A stretch of 43,193 nucleotides of DNA from positions 1 to 43,193 of the forward strand of contig CAIQPS010000075.1 of NCBI GenBank assembly GCA_903873715.1, written 5' to 3'. Shown piece by piece: positions 7,989 to 18,381 of the stretch (the first letter of the stretch is position 1; every line of letters begins with the position of its first letter). Under the pieces are notes generated by a model. It did not search any database and was not told the DNA's origin. It was given only the letters and a program-made list of their open reading frames with translations. Made by a program: the position numbers and the translations under genes. The DNA comes from an uncultured Actinomycetes bacterium. Lineage in GTDB: Bacteria; Actinomycetota; Thermoleophilia; RBG-16-64-13.

Positions 7989-8474
7989 TCACGGCTCCCG
8001 TTTGTAGCTCGCGGCCTCGATGTCCAGCGCGTAGATGAGCGTCTGGGCGAAGTCCTTCGCGCCGAACGGCATACCTGCTGCGGCCGGGTCGTACTTCTCG
8101 ACTATGGTCCGCAGCGCGGCTTCGCGGTCGCGGGTGTCTTCCACCGGCCGGATCGTCCCCCAGACGAGGAGGGACCGGTAGGCGAAGCCGTCGCGGCAGG
8201 GACTGTCGCCCTGGATGAAGCCCACATTGCCGGTCACCGCGACGCACACCCGTGCGTCGGCCGCCCAAGCTGCCGTCTTCCTGCCCTCGCCGGTGTGGAA
8301 GTAGATGGTGCCGGCCAGACGGGGCGCCCTGTCCTCTGCATAGGCGAAGTTCATCGGCAGCACGTAGGGACCCTGCTCCTCGACGCTCGCGACGTAGGCG
8401 TAAGGAGCCTCGCGGAGTAGGGAGCGGGCGTCCGTGAGGTCTTCTGCGGAGAGCGGTTCGTCGATCGTGGCCAT
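7989..8474 (-). CDS. pyridoxamine 5'-phosphate oxidase-fold (NimA-like) flavin-binding protein
   Basis: A 161-residue split-barrel protein. The pattern AYVASVEEQGPYVLPMNFAY, IYFHTGEGRKTAAWAADARVCVAVTG and RSLLVWGTIRPVED matches small PPOx/NimA-type proteins, which bind FMN or haem at a dimer interface. The C-terminal LIYALDIEAASYKREP strand, ending with the Lys-Arg pair, is usual for the group. Its ATG has no Shine-Dalgarno sequence, and a minus-strand TATCGT lies seven bases upstream, so the mRNA is probably leaderless. The promoter overlaps that of apgM, which diverges from a point 32 bases away. A reductase acting on a nitro compound, a flavin carrier, or a haem-binding role are all possible. 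Confidence 0.85.
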   Translation of the reverse strand: MATIDEPLSAEDLTDARSLLREAPYAYVASVEEQGPYVLPMNFAYAEDRAPRLAGTIYFHTGEGRKTAAWAADARVCVAVTGNVGFIQGDSPCRDGFAYRSLLVWGTIRPVEDTRDREAALRTIVEKYDPAAAGMPFGAKDFAQTLIYALDIEAASYKREP

Positions 8475-8481
8475 GTGGCCA

Positions 8482-8487
8482 ACGATA
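8482..8487 (-). promoter_or_regulatory. -10 element of a leaderless promoter for the PPOx gene
   Basis: On the minus strand this reads TATCGT and ends seven bases before the ATG at 8474, putting the expected transcription start at or next to the start codon. No clear -35 hexamer is visible. Confidence 0.5.
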
Positions 8488-8502
8488 CCGCACGAGCCCC
8501 CC

Positions 8503-8508
8503 TATAAT
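8503..8508 (+). promoter_or_regulatory. consensus -10 TATAAT at the start of apgM
   Basis: A perfect TATAAT lies eight bases upstream of GTG 8516, the more likely start of apgM. Transcription would begin at that codon, giving a leaderless mRNA. The -35 region is poor. If the GTG is used, the ATG at 8507 lies inside the promoter. Confidence 0.55.
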
Positions 8509-9742
8509 GGACGCCGTGAAATACGTGGTCTTGATCATCGACGGAGCATCGGGCTGGCCGGCCGCCGCCCTGGGCGGGCGGACTTCTCTGGAAGCCGCCT
8601 CGACTCCCAACCTCGATCGCCTCGCCCGCGAGGGCCTGGTGGGCATGACCGCCAACGTCCCCGATGGGATGGAAGCTTCGAGCGCCATCGCCTGCATGAG
8701 CGTGATGGGTTTCGACCCGGCCAGGTACTACGGGGGGCGCGGTCCCATCGAGGCCGCCGCCATGGGCATCCAGTTGAAGCCGGGGCAGGTGGCCATGCGC
8801 TGCAACCTCGTCACCATCGCCGATGGCGTCATGGCCAGTTACTCGGCCGGGAACATCCCGTCCGCAGAGGCGGCCGAGTTGATGGAGGCCGTCCAAGAGG
8901 GGCTGGGCGACGAGCGCTGCAGCTTCTATCCGGGGGTGAGTTTCCGCCACATCTGCACGGTGCGGGATGGGGGGGACCTCCTCGACACCACGTTCACGCC
9001 GCCTCACGACATCTCCGGCAAGCCCATCGCGGGCTCGCTACCCGAAGGCCCCGGGGCCGCGCTGGTACTCGACCTCATGGAGCGATCGAAGGCGATCCTG
9101 GCCGGTCATCCGGTCAACGAGCGCCGTGCCGCCCGCGGCAAACCGGTGGCGACCCAGATCTGGCTGTTCTGGCCGGGCGCCCGTCCCGCCGACATGCCCG
9201 CCTTCGTGGACCTCTACGCCGGATGCAAGGCCGCGCTCACCTCGCCGGTGGACCTTCTCAAAGGCCTGGCCGTGCAGACCGGCGTGGACTTCCTGCAGAT
9301 CCCCTGCGTGACCGACGGTCCCGACAACGACTACGAGGGGCAGATGCGGGAGGCTCTGGCCGCGCTCGCCCATCACGACCTGGTGTTCGTGCATGTGGAG
9401 TCGCCCGACGAGGCAGGCCATCAAGGCGATGCGCCGGCCAAGGTGGGCGCCATCGAGAACGTCGATGCCCTCATGGTGCCGCAGGTGCTGGAAGCGGCGG
9501 CGGGCGGCGGTGCCGCAGGCGTGGCCCTCTCCGAGGGGCTGCGGCTCCTGGTGCTCCCCGACCACCCGACCCCGCTCGAACTCAAGACCCACGTGGCCGA
9601 ACCGGTGCCGTTCCTCATGTGGGGCACGGGGTGCGCGGCCAACGGCGCGGCGGTCTACACAGAAAAAGAGGCCCGGGCCACGGGCTTCGCCGTGGCGCCG
9701 GGCCACCTTCTCATGTCACGCTTCCTGGGTCAGGGCGCTTAA
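8507..9742 (+). CDS. apgM: cofactor-independent phosphoglycerate mutase, archaeal type
   Basis: A 411-residue member of the alkaline-phosphatase superfamily, interconverting 3- and 2-phosphoglycerate in glycolysis/gluconeogenesis without 2,3-bisphosphoglycerate. Motifs: KYVVLIIDGASGWP (metal Asp), STPNLDRLAREG, the SSAIACMSVMGFDP region holding the phosphorylated residue, YYGGRGPIEA, FVHVESPDEAGHQGD (metal ligands) and LVLPDHPTPLELKTH ... VPFLMWGTG. Two starts are possible: ATG at 8507, within the TATAAT box, or GTG at 8516, giving the usual MKYVVL-like N-terminus. I favour 8516 functionally and report the longer frame. There is no Shine-Dalgarno sequence. The length fits the apgM branch rather than the 510-residue gpmI branch. 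Confidence 0.92.
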   Translation: MDAVKYVVLIIDGASGWPAAALGGRTSLEAASTPNLDRLAREGLVGMTANVPDGMEASSAIACMSVMGFDPARYYGGRGPIEAAAMGIQLKPGQVAMRCNLVTIADGVMASYSAGNIPSAEAAELMEAVQEGLGDERCSFYPGVSFRHICTVRDGGDLLDTTFTPPHDISGKPIAGSLPEGPGAALVLDLMERSKAILAGHPVNERRAARGKPVATQIWLFWPGARPADMPAFVDLYAGCKAALTSPVDLLKGLAVQTGVDFLQIPCVTDGPDNDYEGQMREALAALAHHDLVFVHVESPDEAGHQGDAPAKVGAIENVDALMVPQVLEAAAGGGAAGVALSEGLRLLVLPDHPTPLELKTHVAEPVPFLMWGTGCAANGAAVYTEKEARATGFAVAPGHLLMSRFLGQGA

Positions 9743-9774
9743 GCCCTTCCGGCCCGCCGCGAGCGCTTGGGCCG

Positions 9775-9792
9775 CCGCGCCCCAGGGCGCGG
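9775..9792. terminator. GC-rich hairpin between apgM and rubredoxin
   Basis: CCGCGCCC (9775-9782) and GGGCGCGG (9785-9792) form an 8-bp perfect dyad in the gap between converging apgM and rubredoxin genes. A second potential stem (CGGCCC/GGGCCG) lies just before it. There are no T tracts. Confidence 0.45.
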
Positions 9793-9805
9793 AAGAGAGA
9801 TGGTC

Positions 9806-9970
9806 CTACTCGGCCATCATCTCGAACTCTTCCTTGCTGGCGCCGCAGTCCGGGCACTCCCAGTCATCGGGTAGATCTTCGAACGAGGTGCCGGGGGCGA
9901 TGCCCTGGGTGGCGTCCCCGGCAGCCGGGTCGTAGATGTAGCCGCACAGCAGGCACTGCCACTTTTCCAT
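9806..9970 (-). CDS. rubredoxin
   Basis: A 54-residue protein whose translation is full-length rubredoxin: it begins [15 protein letters not shown] and has the two knuckles C6-L-L-C9-G and C39-P-D-C42-G that bind a single iron, the aromatic core residues W4, Y11, Y13 and W37, and DLPDDWECP in the second half. It is a small cytoplasmic electron carrier, typically feeding superoxide reductase, rubrerythrin, flavoprotein oxidases or oxygen reduction in anaerobes. An in-frame ATG nine bases upstream (9979) preceded by GGAGAAAGG is an alternative start adding MDR. It is transcribed from its own promoter, divergent from the pyrophosphatase gene. Confidence 0.95.
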   Translation of the reverse strand: MEKWQCLLCGYIYDPAAGDATQGIAPGTSFEDLPDDWECPDCGASKEEFEMMAE

Positions 9971-10009
9971 CCGGTCCATCCTTTCTCCGGGCCCGCACTG
10001 CGACGGGTC

Positions 10010-10038
10010 CGTATATCTTTCGATTCGAGGCGGATCAA
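10010..10038 (-). promoter_or_regulatory. sigma-70-type promoter of the rubredoxin gene
   Basis: On the minus strand TTGATC (10033-10038) and TATACG (10010-10015) are separated by exactly 17 bases, about 40 bases upstream of the rubredoxin start. Confidence 0.65.
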
Positions 10039-10140
10039 ACTTAGCCTAGCAGAACCAGGAGAGGTGCGTCGTGCCGTGTGTCCCGGCTGCCGAGACGCCG
10101 GTCCGTCCGCCGGTCCTGGCGCCTGGAAAGCGCAGATTTC

Positions 10141-10170
10141 TTGACTAAGGAGTGGCCACTTCGGTAGAGT
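10141..10170 (+). promoter_or_regulatory. sigma-70-type promoter of the membrane pyrophosphatase gene
   Basis: TTGACT (10141-10146), an 18-base spacer and TAGAGT (10165-10170). The start codon is about 96 bases downstream, leaving a leader of roughly 90 bases that ends in AGGAGG. Confidence 0.6.
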
Positions 10171-10266
10171 GACCGATTGGGTCAGACCCGCAGGGGGGCC
10201 TGTGGCGGAGGGTACCAGGGGTGCCCGGCCCGTTCGGAGTTCTGGAACGAGAGGAGGCATTGCTGC

Positions 10267-12765
<2,499 letters not shown>

Positions 12766-12784
12766 GGCCCTGCCTTAGGTGACA

Positions 12785-12810
12785 CGCGCGGCCCCTCACG
12801 GGGGCGCGCG
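12785..12810 (+). terminator. upstream hairpin of the pyrophosphatase terminator region
   Basis: CGCGCG-G-CCCC (12785-12795), loop TCAC, then GGGG-G-CGCGCG (12800-12810): a long GC stem with one G-G mismatch, directly before the main terminator. Confidence 0.45.
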
Positions 12811-12825
12811 CTGAGCAGCGAGACG

Positions 12826-12865
12826 GCCGCCCGCCGCACATCAGTGCGGCGGGCGGCTTCTTTCT
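12826..12865 (+). terminator. strong intrinsic terminator of the pyrophosphatase gene
   Basis: A perfect 14-bp stem, GCCGCCCGCCGCAC (12826-12839) with GTGCGGCGGGCGGC (12844-12857), loop ATCA, followed by TTCTTTCT. It lies 60 bases after the hppA stop and just before the promoter of the permease pair. Confidence 0.88.
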
Positions 12866-12878
12866 ATGCGTCCGGCCC

Positions 12879-12907
12879 TTGACCCGAAGCGGGCTACGGA
12901 GAACAAT
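12879..12907 (+). promoter_or_regulatory. promoter of the tandem permease operon
   Basis: TTGACC (12879-12884), a 17-base spacer and AACAAT (12902-12907), 54 bases before the GTG start. The leader is too short to hold a ydaO-type c-di-AMP riboswitch. Confidence 0.6.
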
Positions 12908-12961
12908 TGGGCCTGTTGTTTTTTGGACGGGATACGAGACAGGGGTCTCAAAAGGAGGATC

Positions 12962-14833
12962 GTGAGCGCGGGCAACACTGTGAAGCGCATTCTGCTTGGG
13001 CGGCCCATCGCTACGGCCGAGGAGATGCAGGAGCGCCTCTCCAAGAAGTTCGCCCTCCCGGTATTCGCATCGGACGCCATCTCGTCCACCGCGTATGCGA
13101 CCGAGGAGATCCTTCTCGCACTCGTGTTGGCGGGCGCGGCCGCGGCGAGCTTCTCGTTCGGCATCTCTGTCGCCGTCGTTGTCCTTCTCGTCTTCGTCGC
13201 GCTGTCGTACCAGCAGACCGTGTACGCCTATCCCGGCGGCGGCGGTTCGTACGTCGTGAGCCGGGAGAACCTCGGGCTTCTGCCCGGCATGGTCGCGGCC
13301 GGTTCGCTCATGGTGGACTACGTGATGACCGTGGCCGTGAGCGTCGCGTCCGGCGTGGCGGCCATCATATCCGCCTTCCCTGAGATCGCCGGCTACCGCA
13401 TATGGGTGTGCGTAGGTCTGATCGTCTTCATCGCCATTCTGAACCTGCGGGGCATCAGTGAGTCCGCGAAGGTCTTCGCGTTCCCCACCTACGCCTTCAT
13501 CGTTTTGTGCGCCGGGCTCGTGGTGGTCGGCATCGTCCGCTGGGCGATGGGCGACCTGCACGCGGCCGCCGGCGCCGTGGGGGGTACCACGACCATCCAG
13601 GGGGCCGCGCTGCTCTGGATAGTACTACGAGCCTTCTCCGGCGGGTGTTCGGCGATGACCGGTACGGAAGCCATATCGAACGCAGTGCCGGCCTTCAAGA
13701 AGCCGGAGAGCCGCAACGCCTCCCTCACCCTCGGGGTGATGGCCGGCATCCTGGCCTTCCTTCTGCTCGGGGTCACCGGCCTCACGCAGGTGGCGCACAT
13801 CCTGCCCGAGGAGAACGAGACCGTCCTCGGCAGCCTCGGGCACGTCGTCTACGGAGGCGGTTTCTTCTACTACGCTCTGCAGATAGCCACCATGGCCATC
13901 CTGGTCCTGGCCGCCAACACCAGCTTCTCCGGGTTCCCCCGGCTGGCATCGGTCCTCGCCCGGGACGGTCTCATGCCTCGCCAGTTCATGAACAGGGGCG
14001 ACAAGCTCGTGTTCTCCAACGGCATCCTCGGGCTGACGGTGGCGGCCATCGTGGTCCTGGTGGCGTTCGGCGGACAGGTCCACCGCCTCATCCCGCTCTA
14101 CGCGGTCGGGGTGTTCACGAGCTTCACGCTCTCCCAGGCCGGCATGGTGGTCCGCTGGTTCCGGCTCAAGGACAAGGGGTGGCAGCACCGGGCCGCCATG
14201 AACGGCTTTGGGGCGGCGCTCACGGGGATCGTGACCGTCGTGGTCTTGGTCACCAAGTTCCTGGGCGGCGCCTATATCGTCATCATCGCGGTCGTCATCC
14301 TCATCCTCGCGTTCTACACGGTCCGCCGTCACTACGACCGAGTCGCCCGTTTCCTTTCGCCCCAGGGCGAGAAGGAGCTCGAGAGGCTCGGGCAATTGGC
14401 GATATCGCGGCCGCGCACCACGGTGGTGCTGTTCGTGTCCCAGGTGAACGAGCTGACTGCGCGCTCCTTGGCGCTGGGGCGGGGGCTCGCGCCCGACGAC
14501 TTCCACGCCACCACCATCGCCAGCGATCCCGCCCAGGTGCTCAACCTGCAGCGCACGTGGCAGGAGATGGACATCAACATCCCTCTGGTGGTCGTGGATT
14601 CTCCCTATCGAGAGTTCATCCGGCCCGCGCTCGAGTACATCAAATCGCTTCGTCCCGGCCCCAATCACACCGTCACGGTGATCATCCCCGAGTTCGTGGT
14701 GGAGCACTGGTGGGAGAACTTCCTCCACAACCAGAACGCCCTGAGGCTCAAGGGGGCGCTGCTGGGGGTGCCATGGGTGGTCGTGATCAGCATCCCGTTC
14801 CACATCGGCGCGCACGAGCCTGACGCAGGTTGA
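12962..14833 (+). CDS. APC-superfamily permease, KimA-like (probable potassium uptake), copy 1
   Basis: A 623-residue protein: about twelve membrane helices followed by a roughly 150-residue cytoplasmic domain. The N-terminus VKRILLGRPIATAEEM ... LPVFASDAISSTAYATEEILL and GGGSYVVSRENLG are characteristic of the KimA (YdaO) branch of the APC superfamily, whose Bacillus member imports K+ and is inhibited by c-di-AMP through the C-terminal domain. The tail here has RPRTTVVLFVSQVNELTARSL and VVVDSPYREFIRPALEYI, the usual cytosolic module. The GTG start has AAGGAGG four to five bases upstream. The next gene overlaps by four bases and is a paralogue. Annotation as amino-acid permease is the common alternative; substrate is inferred. 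Confidence 0.85.
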   Translation: MSAGNTVKRILLGRPIATAEEMQERLSKKFALPVFASDAISSTAYATEEILLALVLAGAAAASFSFGISVAVVVLLVFVALSYQQTVYAYPGGGGSYVVSRENLGLLPGMVAAGSLMVDYVMTVAVSVASGVAAIISAFPEIAGYRIWVCVGLIVFIAILNLRGISESAKVFAFPTYAFIVLCAGLVVVGIVRWAMGDLHAAAGAVGGTTTIQGAALLWIVLRAFSGGCSAMTGTEAISNAVPAFKKPESRNASLTLGVMAGILAFLLLGVTGLTQVAHILPEENETVLGSLGHVVYGGGFFYYALQIATMAILVLAANTSFSGFPRLASVLARDGLMPRQFMNRGDKLVFSNGILGLTVAAIVVLVAFGGQVHRLIPLYAVGVFTSFTLSQAGMVVRWFRLKDKGWQHRAAMNGFGAALTGIVTVVVLVTKFLGGAYIVIIAVVILILAFYTVRRHYDRVARFLSPQGEKELERLGQLAISRPRTTVVLFVSQVNELTARSLALGRGLAPDDFHATTIASDPAQVLNLQRTWQEMDINIPLVVVDSPYREFIRPALEYIKSLRPGPNHTVTVIIPEFVVEHWWENFLHNQNALRLKGALLGVPWVVVISIPFHIGAHEPDAG

Positions 14834-16719
14834 GCGCGGCCGGGGCGATAAAGCGCGCCCTGATCGGGCGGCCACTGGCCACCGAGGCGGAACTCGGGGA
14901 GCGCTTGCCCAAGAAGTACGCTCTACCGGTATTCTCGTCCGACGCGATCTCCTCCACTGCGTACGCCACCGAGGAGATCCTGCTCGCGCTCATCATGGCC
15001 GGGTCGGCTGCGCTCACTCTGTCGCTCCCGGTAGCCGCTGCCGTCGCAGCCCTCCTGGCGATCGTCGCGCTCTCGTACCAGCAGACCGTGCGGGCCTACC
15101 CCAACGGCGGCGGTTCGTACGTGGTCAGCCGCGAGAACCTCGGCGTCCTGCCCGGCCTGATCGCGGCCGCTTCGCTCATGTTCGGCTACGTGGCCACTGT
15201 GGCCGTGAGTGTGGCCTCGGGAGTGGCGGCCATCGTCTCCGCGTTCCCGGCCCTTCACGGAGTGTCCGGCATCCGGATCTACATGGCCGTGGGGCTCATC
15301 ATCGTGGTGATGATCGGCAACCTGCGCGGTGTACGCGAATCGGGGCGGGTCTTCGCGGTGCCCACCTACGCGTTCATACTGCTGTGCGGCGGTCTGATAG
15401 TGGTGGGTTTCGTCCGCTGGGCGATGGGTGATCTGCAGACCTACCAAGGCGACATGGCCGAAGCGTCGCGGGACCTGACGTTCTTCCTGATCCTGCGGGC
15501 GTTCGCCGGCGGGTGCGCGGCCATGACCGGGACGGAGGCCATCTCCAACGCGGTCCCGGCCTTCAAGCCGCCGGAGAGCAAGAACGCGTCCGTCACCCTG
15601 GGGCTGATGGCCGGCGTCCTCGGCTTCCTGCTCATCGGGGTGACGGCCCTGTCTCAGATAACCAAGGTGCACCCGCTCGAGGGCAAGGAGACGGTCCTCA
15701 GCCAGGTCGGCCACCTGGTATACGGCAACGGGTTCTTCTACTTCGCCCTGCAGATCGCAACCATGGCCATCCTCGTGCTCGGCGCCAACACCTGCTATGC
15801 AGGGTTCCCCAGGCTCTCCTCTGTGCTCGCCCGGGATGGGCTGATGCCCCGCCAGTTCATGAACCGCGGCAACCGGCTGGTCTACTCGAACGGCATCATC
15901 GTGCTGACGGTCGTGGCCATCGCCCTGATCCTGATCTTCCGCGCGGACACGCACGGCATGATCCCGTTCTACGCACTCGGGGTCTTCATCGGCTTCACTC
16001 TGTCCCAGTCGGGCATGGTGCTGCACTGGCGGCGGCTGCGCGGCCCCGGGTGGACGCGCAAGGCCGCGATGAACACTCTCGGCGCCGTTCTCACCGGAGT
16101 GGTGGCGGTGGTGATCCTGGCCACGAAGTTCGTTCAGGGCGCATGGATAGTGGTGGTCGCGGTTCCTCTGCTCGTCGCGCTGTTCTACGCTGTCAGCCGT
16201 CACTACAAGCGGGTCGCCGACGTCCTGCAGTTGCGGGATATCGCCGAGCTCCAGAGCCTGAGCGAGGAGGCCGACGTCGAGGCCCACACGACCGTCGTCA
16301 TATTCGTCGCCCAGGTGAATTCGCTCACAGCGCGGGCGCTCTCGCTGGCCCGGGCGATCTCTCCCAAGGACGTCAGAGCGGTCACCATCGGCAACGACCC
16401 GATCCACACCGAGCGTCTGCAGGAGACCTGGCGGAACCTGGGGATCAAGGTGCCGCTCGAGGTGGTCGACTCACCCTACCGGGAGTTCGTGAAGACGGCC
16501 ATCGCTTACGTCCGCAGTCTCCAGCCCAGCCGCGAGCACACCGTCACCGTGGTTGTCCCCGAGCTCGTGGTAGAGCATTGGTGGGAGGAGTTGCTGCACA
16601 ACCAGGACGCCCTGCGGCTCAAAGGCTCGCTGCTGCGCGAGCCGTGGGTGGTCGTGATGAACATCCCGTTGCACGTGGCTGCGGCGCGGCCGGAGTCGTC
16701 AGAGGCAGCTACGGGTTGA
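14830..16719 (+). CDS. APC-superfamily permease, KimA-like, copy 2
   Basis: A 629-residue paralogue of the preceding gene, aligned along its whole length: IKRALIGRPLATEAEL, LPVFSSDAISSTAYATEEILLAL, GGGSYVVSRENLG, FLILRAFAGGCAAMTGTEAISNAVPAFKPPE in the membrane part, and TTVVIFVAQVNSLTARALSLARAI, VVDSPYREFVKTAI and VVEHWWEELLHNQDALRLKGSLL in the cytoplasmic tail. The TTG start (14830) overlaps the previous stop as TTGA and has no good Shine-Dalgarno, so translation is probably coupled. Tandem duplication suggests either a heteromer or two affinity variants of one transporter. Confidence 0.85.
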   Translation: MSAAGAIKRALIGRPLATEAELGERLPKKYALPVFSSDAISSTAYATEEILLALIMAGSAALTLSLPVAAAVAALLAIVALSYQQTVRAYPNGGGSYVVSRENLGVLPGLIAAASLMFGYVATVAVSVASGVAAIVSAFPALHGVSGIRIYMAVGLIIVVMIGNLRGVRESGRVFAVPTYAFILLCGGLIVVGFVRWAMGDLQTYQGDMAEASRDLTFFLILRAFAGGCAAMTGTEAISNAVPAFKPPESKNASVTLGLMAGVLGFLLIGVTALSQITKVHPLEGKETVLSQVGHLVYGNGFFYFALQIATMAILVLGANTCYAGFPRLSSVLARDGLMPRQFMNRGNRLVYSNGIIVLTVVAIALILIFRADTHGMIPFYALGVFIGFTLSQSGMVLHWRRLRGPGWTRKAAMNTLGAVLTGVVAVVILATKFVQGAWIVVVAVPLLVALFYAVSRHYKRVADVLQLRDIAELQSLSEEADVEAHTTVVIFVAQVNSLTARALSLARAISPKDVRAVTIGNDPIHTERLQETWRNLGIKVPLEVVDSPYREFVKTAIAYVRSLQPSREHTVTVVVPELVVEHWWEELLHNQDALRLKGSLLREPWVVVMNIPLHVAAARPESSEAATG

Positions 16720-16750
16720 TGGTCGCTCGGACCCCGGCGGCAGGAGTATC

Positions 16751-16778
16751 CTTGTTCGCTTGTCGGGTCTAGTATGAG
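16751..16778 (+). promoter_or_regulatory. candidate hut operon promoter
   Basis: CTTGTT (16751-16756), a 16-base spacer and TATGAG (16773-16778), 24 bases before the hutH start. A moderate match only. Confidence 0.35.
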
Positions 16779-16802
16779 GTCTAAAGGAAGCATGGGCGGA
16801 GC

Positions 16803-18356
16803 ATGGGCTTGAACATGACCGAAGTGGTCATAGACGGAGAATCGCTGACCATCGAACAGGTGGTCGCTGTGGCGCAGGACGGTGCGCGCGTCGTCTTGGC
16901 CGGATCGGCCGTGCCCAAGGTGCAACGGGCCCGAGCCTATGTCGAGCGGCTGCTGGCCGAGCAGCGGGTCGTCTACGGGGTCACGACCGGATTCGGCAAG
17001 TTCGCCGAAGTGCCCGTCGCCCGTGAAGACTCCCTCACCCTTCAGCGCAACCTGGTGCTCAGTCACTCCTGCGGGGTGGGCGAGCCCCTGGGCATACCGG
17101 AAGCCCGGGGCATGATGCTCCTGCGCGCCAACGTGATGGCGAAAGGCTTCTCAGGCGTGCGCCTCGTCGTCCTCGAGACCCTGCTTCGGGCGCTCAACCA
17201 AGGCGTGATACCGGTGATCCCCCGCAAGGGGTCCGTGGGCGCGTGCGGGGACCTGGCGCCGCTGGCGCATCTGACCGCGGTGCTCATCGGGGAAGGTGAG
17301 GCCTTCTACCAGGGCGAGCGGCTGCCAGGCGGAGAAGCCATGCGCCGTGCCGGCATCGAGCCGGTGATCCTGGAGGCCAAAGAGGGTCTGGCCCTCATCA
17401 ACGGTACCCAGATGATGACGGCTCTCGGAGCTCTCACCCTCTGGGAAGCGGAGAACCTCAGCAAGTCCGCCGACATCGCGGCTGCACAGGCCGTAGAGGC
17501 GCTGCGCGGCACCAACACTCCCTACCTTGAGATCAGTCACCGGGTGCGCCCGCATGTGGGGCAGGCGGCCACGGCGCGCAACCTCATGCGACTGCTGGAG
17601 CACAGCGAGATCCTCGCGTCGCACGTGACCTGTAGCAAGGTCCAGGACGCATATTCCCTGCGCTGCGTGCCCCAGGTCCACGGCGCCGTCAAGGATGCCC
17701 TCGCCTTCGTGCGCGGCGTCCTCGAGGTGGAGATCAACGCCGCCACCGACAACCCGCTCGTGTTCCCGGAGGAGGAGATGGTCATCTCCGGGGGCAACTT
17801 CCACGGGCAACCGGTGTCGCAGGCCATGGACATCCTGGCGATCGCCCTCGCCGAGATGGGCAACATCTCCGAGCGGCGCATCGAATGTACGATGGACCCG
17901 AGCACATCGGACCACCTCCCGCCGTTCCTCACCAGCCACCCCGGGCTCAACTGCGGGCTCATGATGGCGCAGGTGACCGCCGCGGCGCTGGTGTCCGAGA
18001 ACAAGATCCTCGCGCATCCGGCCTGCGTGGACAGCATCCCCACGTCGGCCAACAAGGAGGACTTCGTGAGCATGGGCGCCCACGCCGCCGTCAAGGCGCG
18101 CGAGGTGGTCCAGAACGTCCGCAGGGTGCTGGCAATCGAGTTGCTGTGCGGCGCACAGGGGCTCGAGTTCAGGGAACTCCTGCGTCCCGGCCGGGGTGTG
18201 GCCGCGGCGCATGCGTTCATACGGGAGTCCATCCCGGCTTTGGAACATGACCGTCCGCAGACCCCCGACATCGAGAAGGTAGCGGGGATGGTGCTGGACG
18301 GTTCGTTGGTCTCGCGCGTCGAGGACGCGGTGGGACGGTTGGAACCAAACGACTGA
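16803..18356 (+). CDS. hutH: histidine ammonia-lyase with an Ala-Cys-Gly MIO triad
   Basis: A 517-residue histidase, converting L-histidine to urocanate and ammonia, first step of the hut pathway. Motifs: VYGVTTGFGKFAEV (catalytic Tyr), GSVGACGDLAPLAH, INGTQMMTALGAL (Asn), YSLRCVPQVHG, TDNPLVFPEEEMVISGGNFHGQP, and the SANKEDFVSMG loop. The electrophilic MIO cofactor normally forms from Ala-Ser-Gly; here residues 147-149 are Ala-Cys-Gly, with codon TGC at 17244. A Ser-to-Cys change at this position is known to leave bacterial histidase able to form the cofactor, so activity is expected. A second ATG at 16815 is a possible start; the ribosome site is weak for both. Confidence 0.96.
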   Translation: MGLNMTEVVIDGESLTIEQVVAVAQDGARVVLAGSAVPKVQRARAYVERLLAEQRVVYGVTTGFGKFAEVPVAREDSLTLQRNLVLSHSCGVGEPLGIPEARGMMLLRANVMAKGFSGVRLVVLETLLRALNQGVIPVIPRKGSVGACGDLAPLAHLTAVLIGEGEAFYQGERLPGGEAMRRAGIEPVILEAKEGLALINGTQMMTALGALTLWEAENLSKSADIAAAQAVEALRGTNTPYLEISHRVRPHVGQAATARNLMRLLEHSEILASHVTCSKVQDAYSLRCVPQVHGAVKDALAFVRGVLEVEINAATDNPLVFPEEEMVISGGNFHGQPVSQAMDILAIALAEMGNISERRIECTMDPSTSDHLPPFLTSHPGLNCGLMMAQVTAAALVSENKILAHPACVDSIPTSANKEDFVSMGAHAAVKAREVVQNVRRVLAIELLCGAQGLEFRELLRPGRGVAAAHAFIRESIPALEHDRPQTPDIEKVAGMVLDGSLVSRVEDAVGRLEPND

Positions 18357-18381
18357 CGGATCGAGAGCGAGGGGAGTCCAC

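Noticed and set aside
12866-12961. c-di-AMP (ydaO) riboswitch before the KimA-like genes
   Set aside because: The promoter at 12879-12907 leaves a leader of only about 50 bases, too short, and no conserved motif is present.
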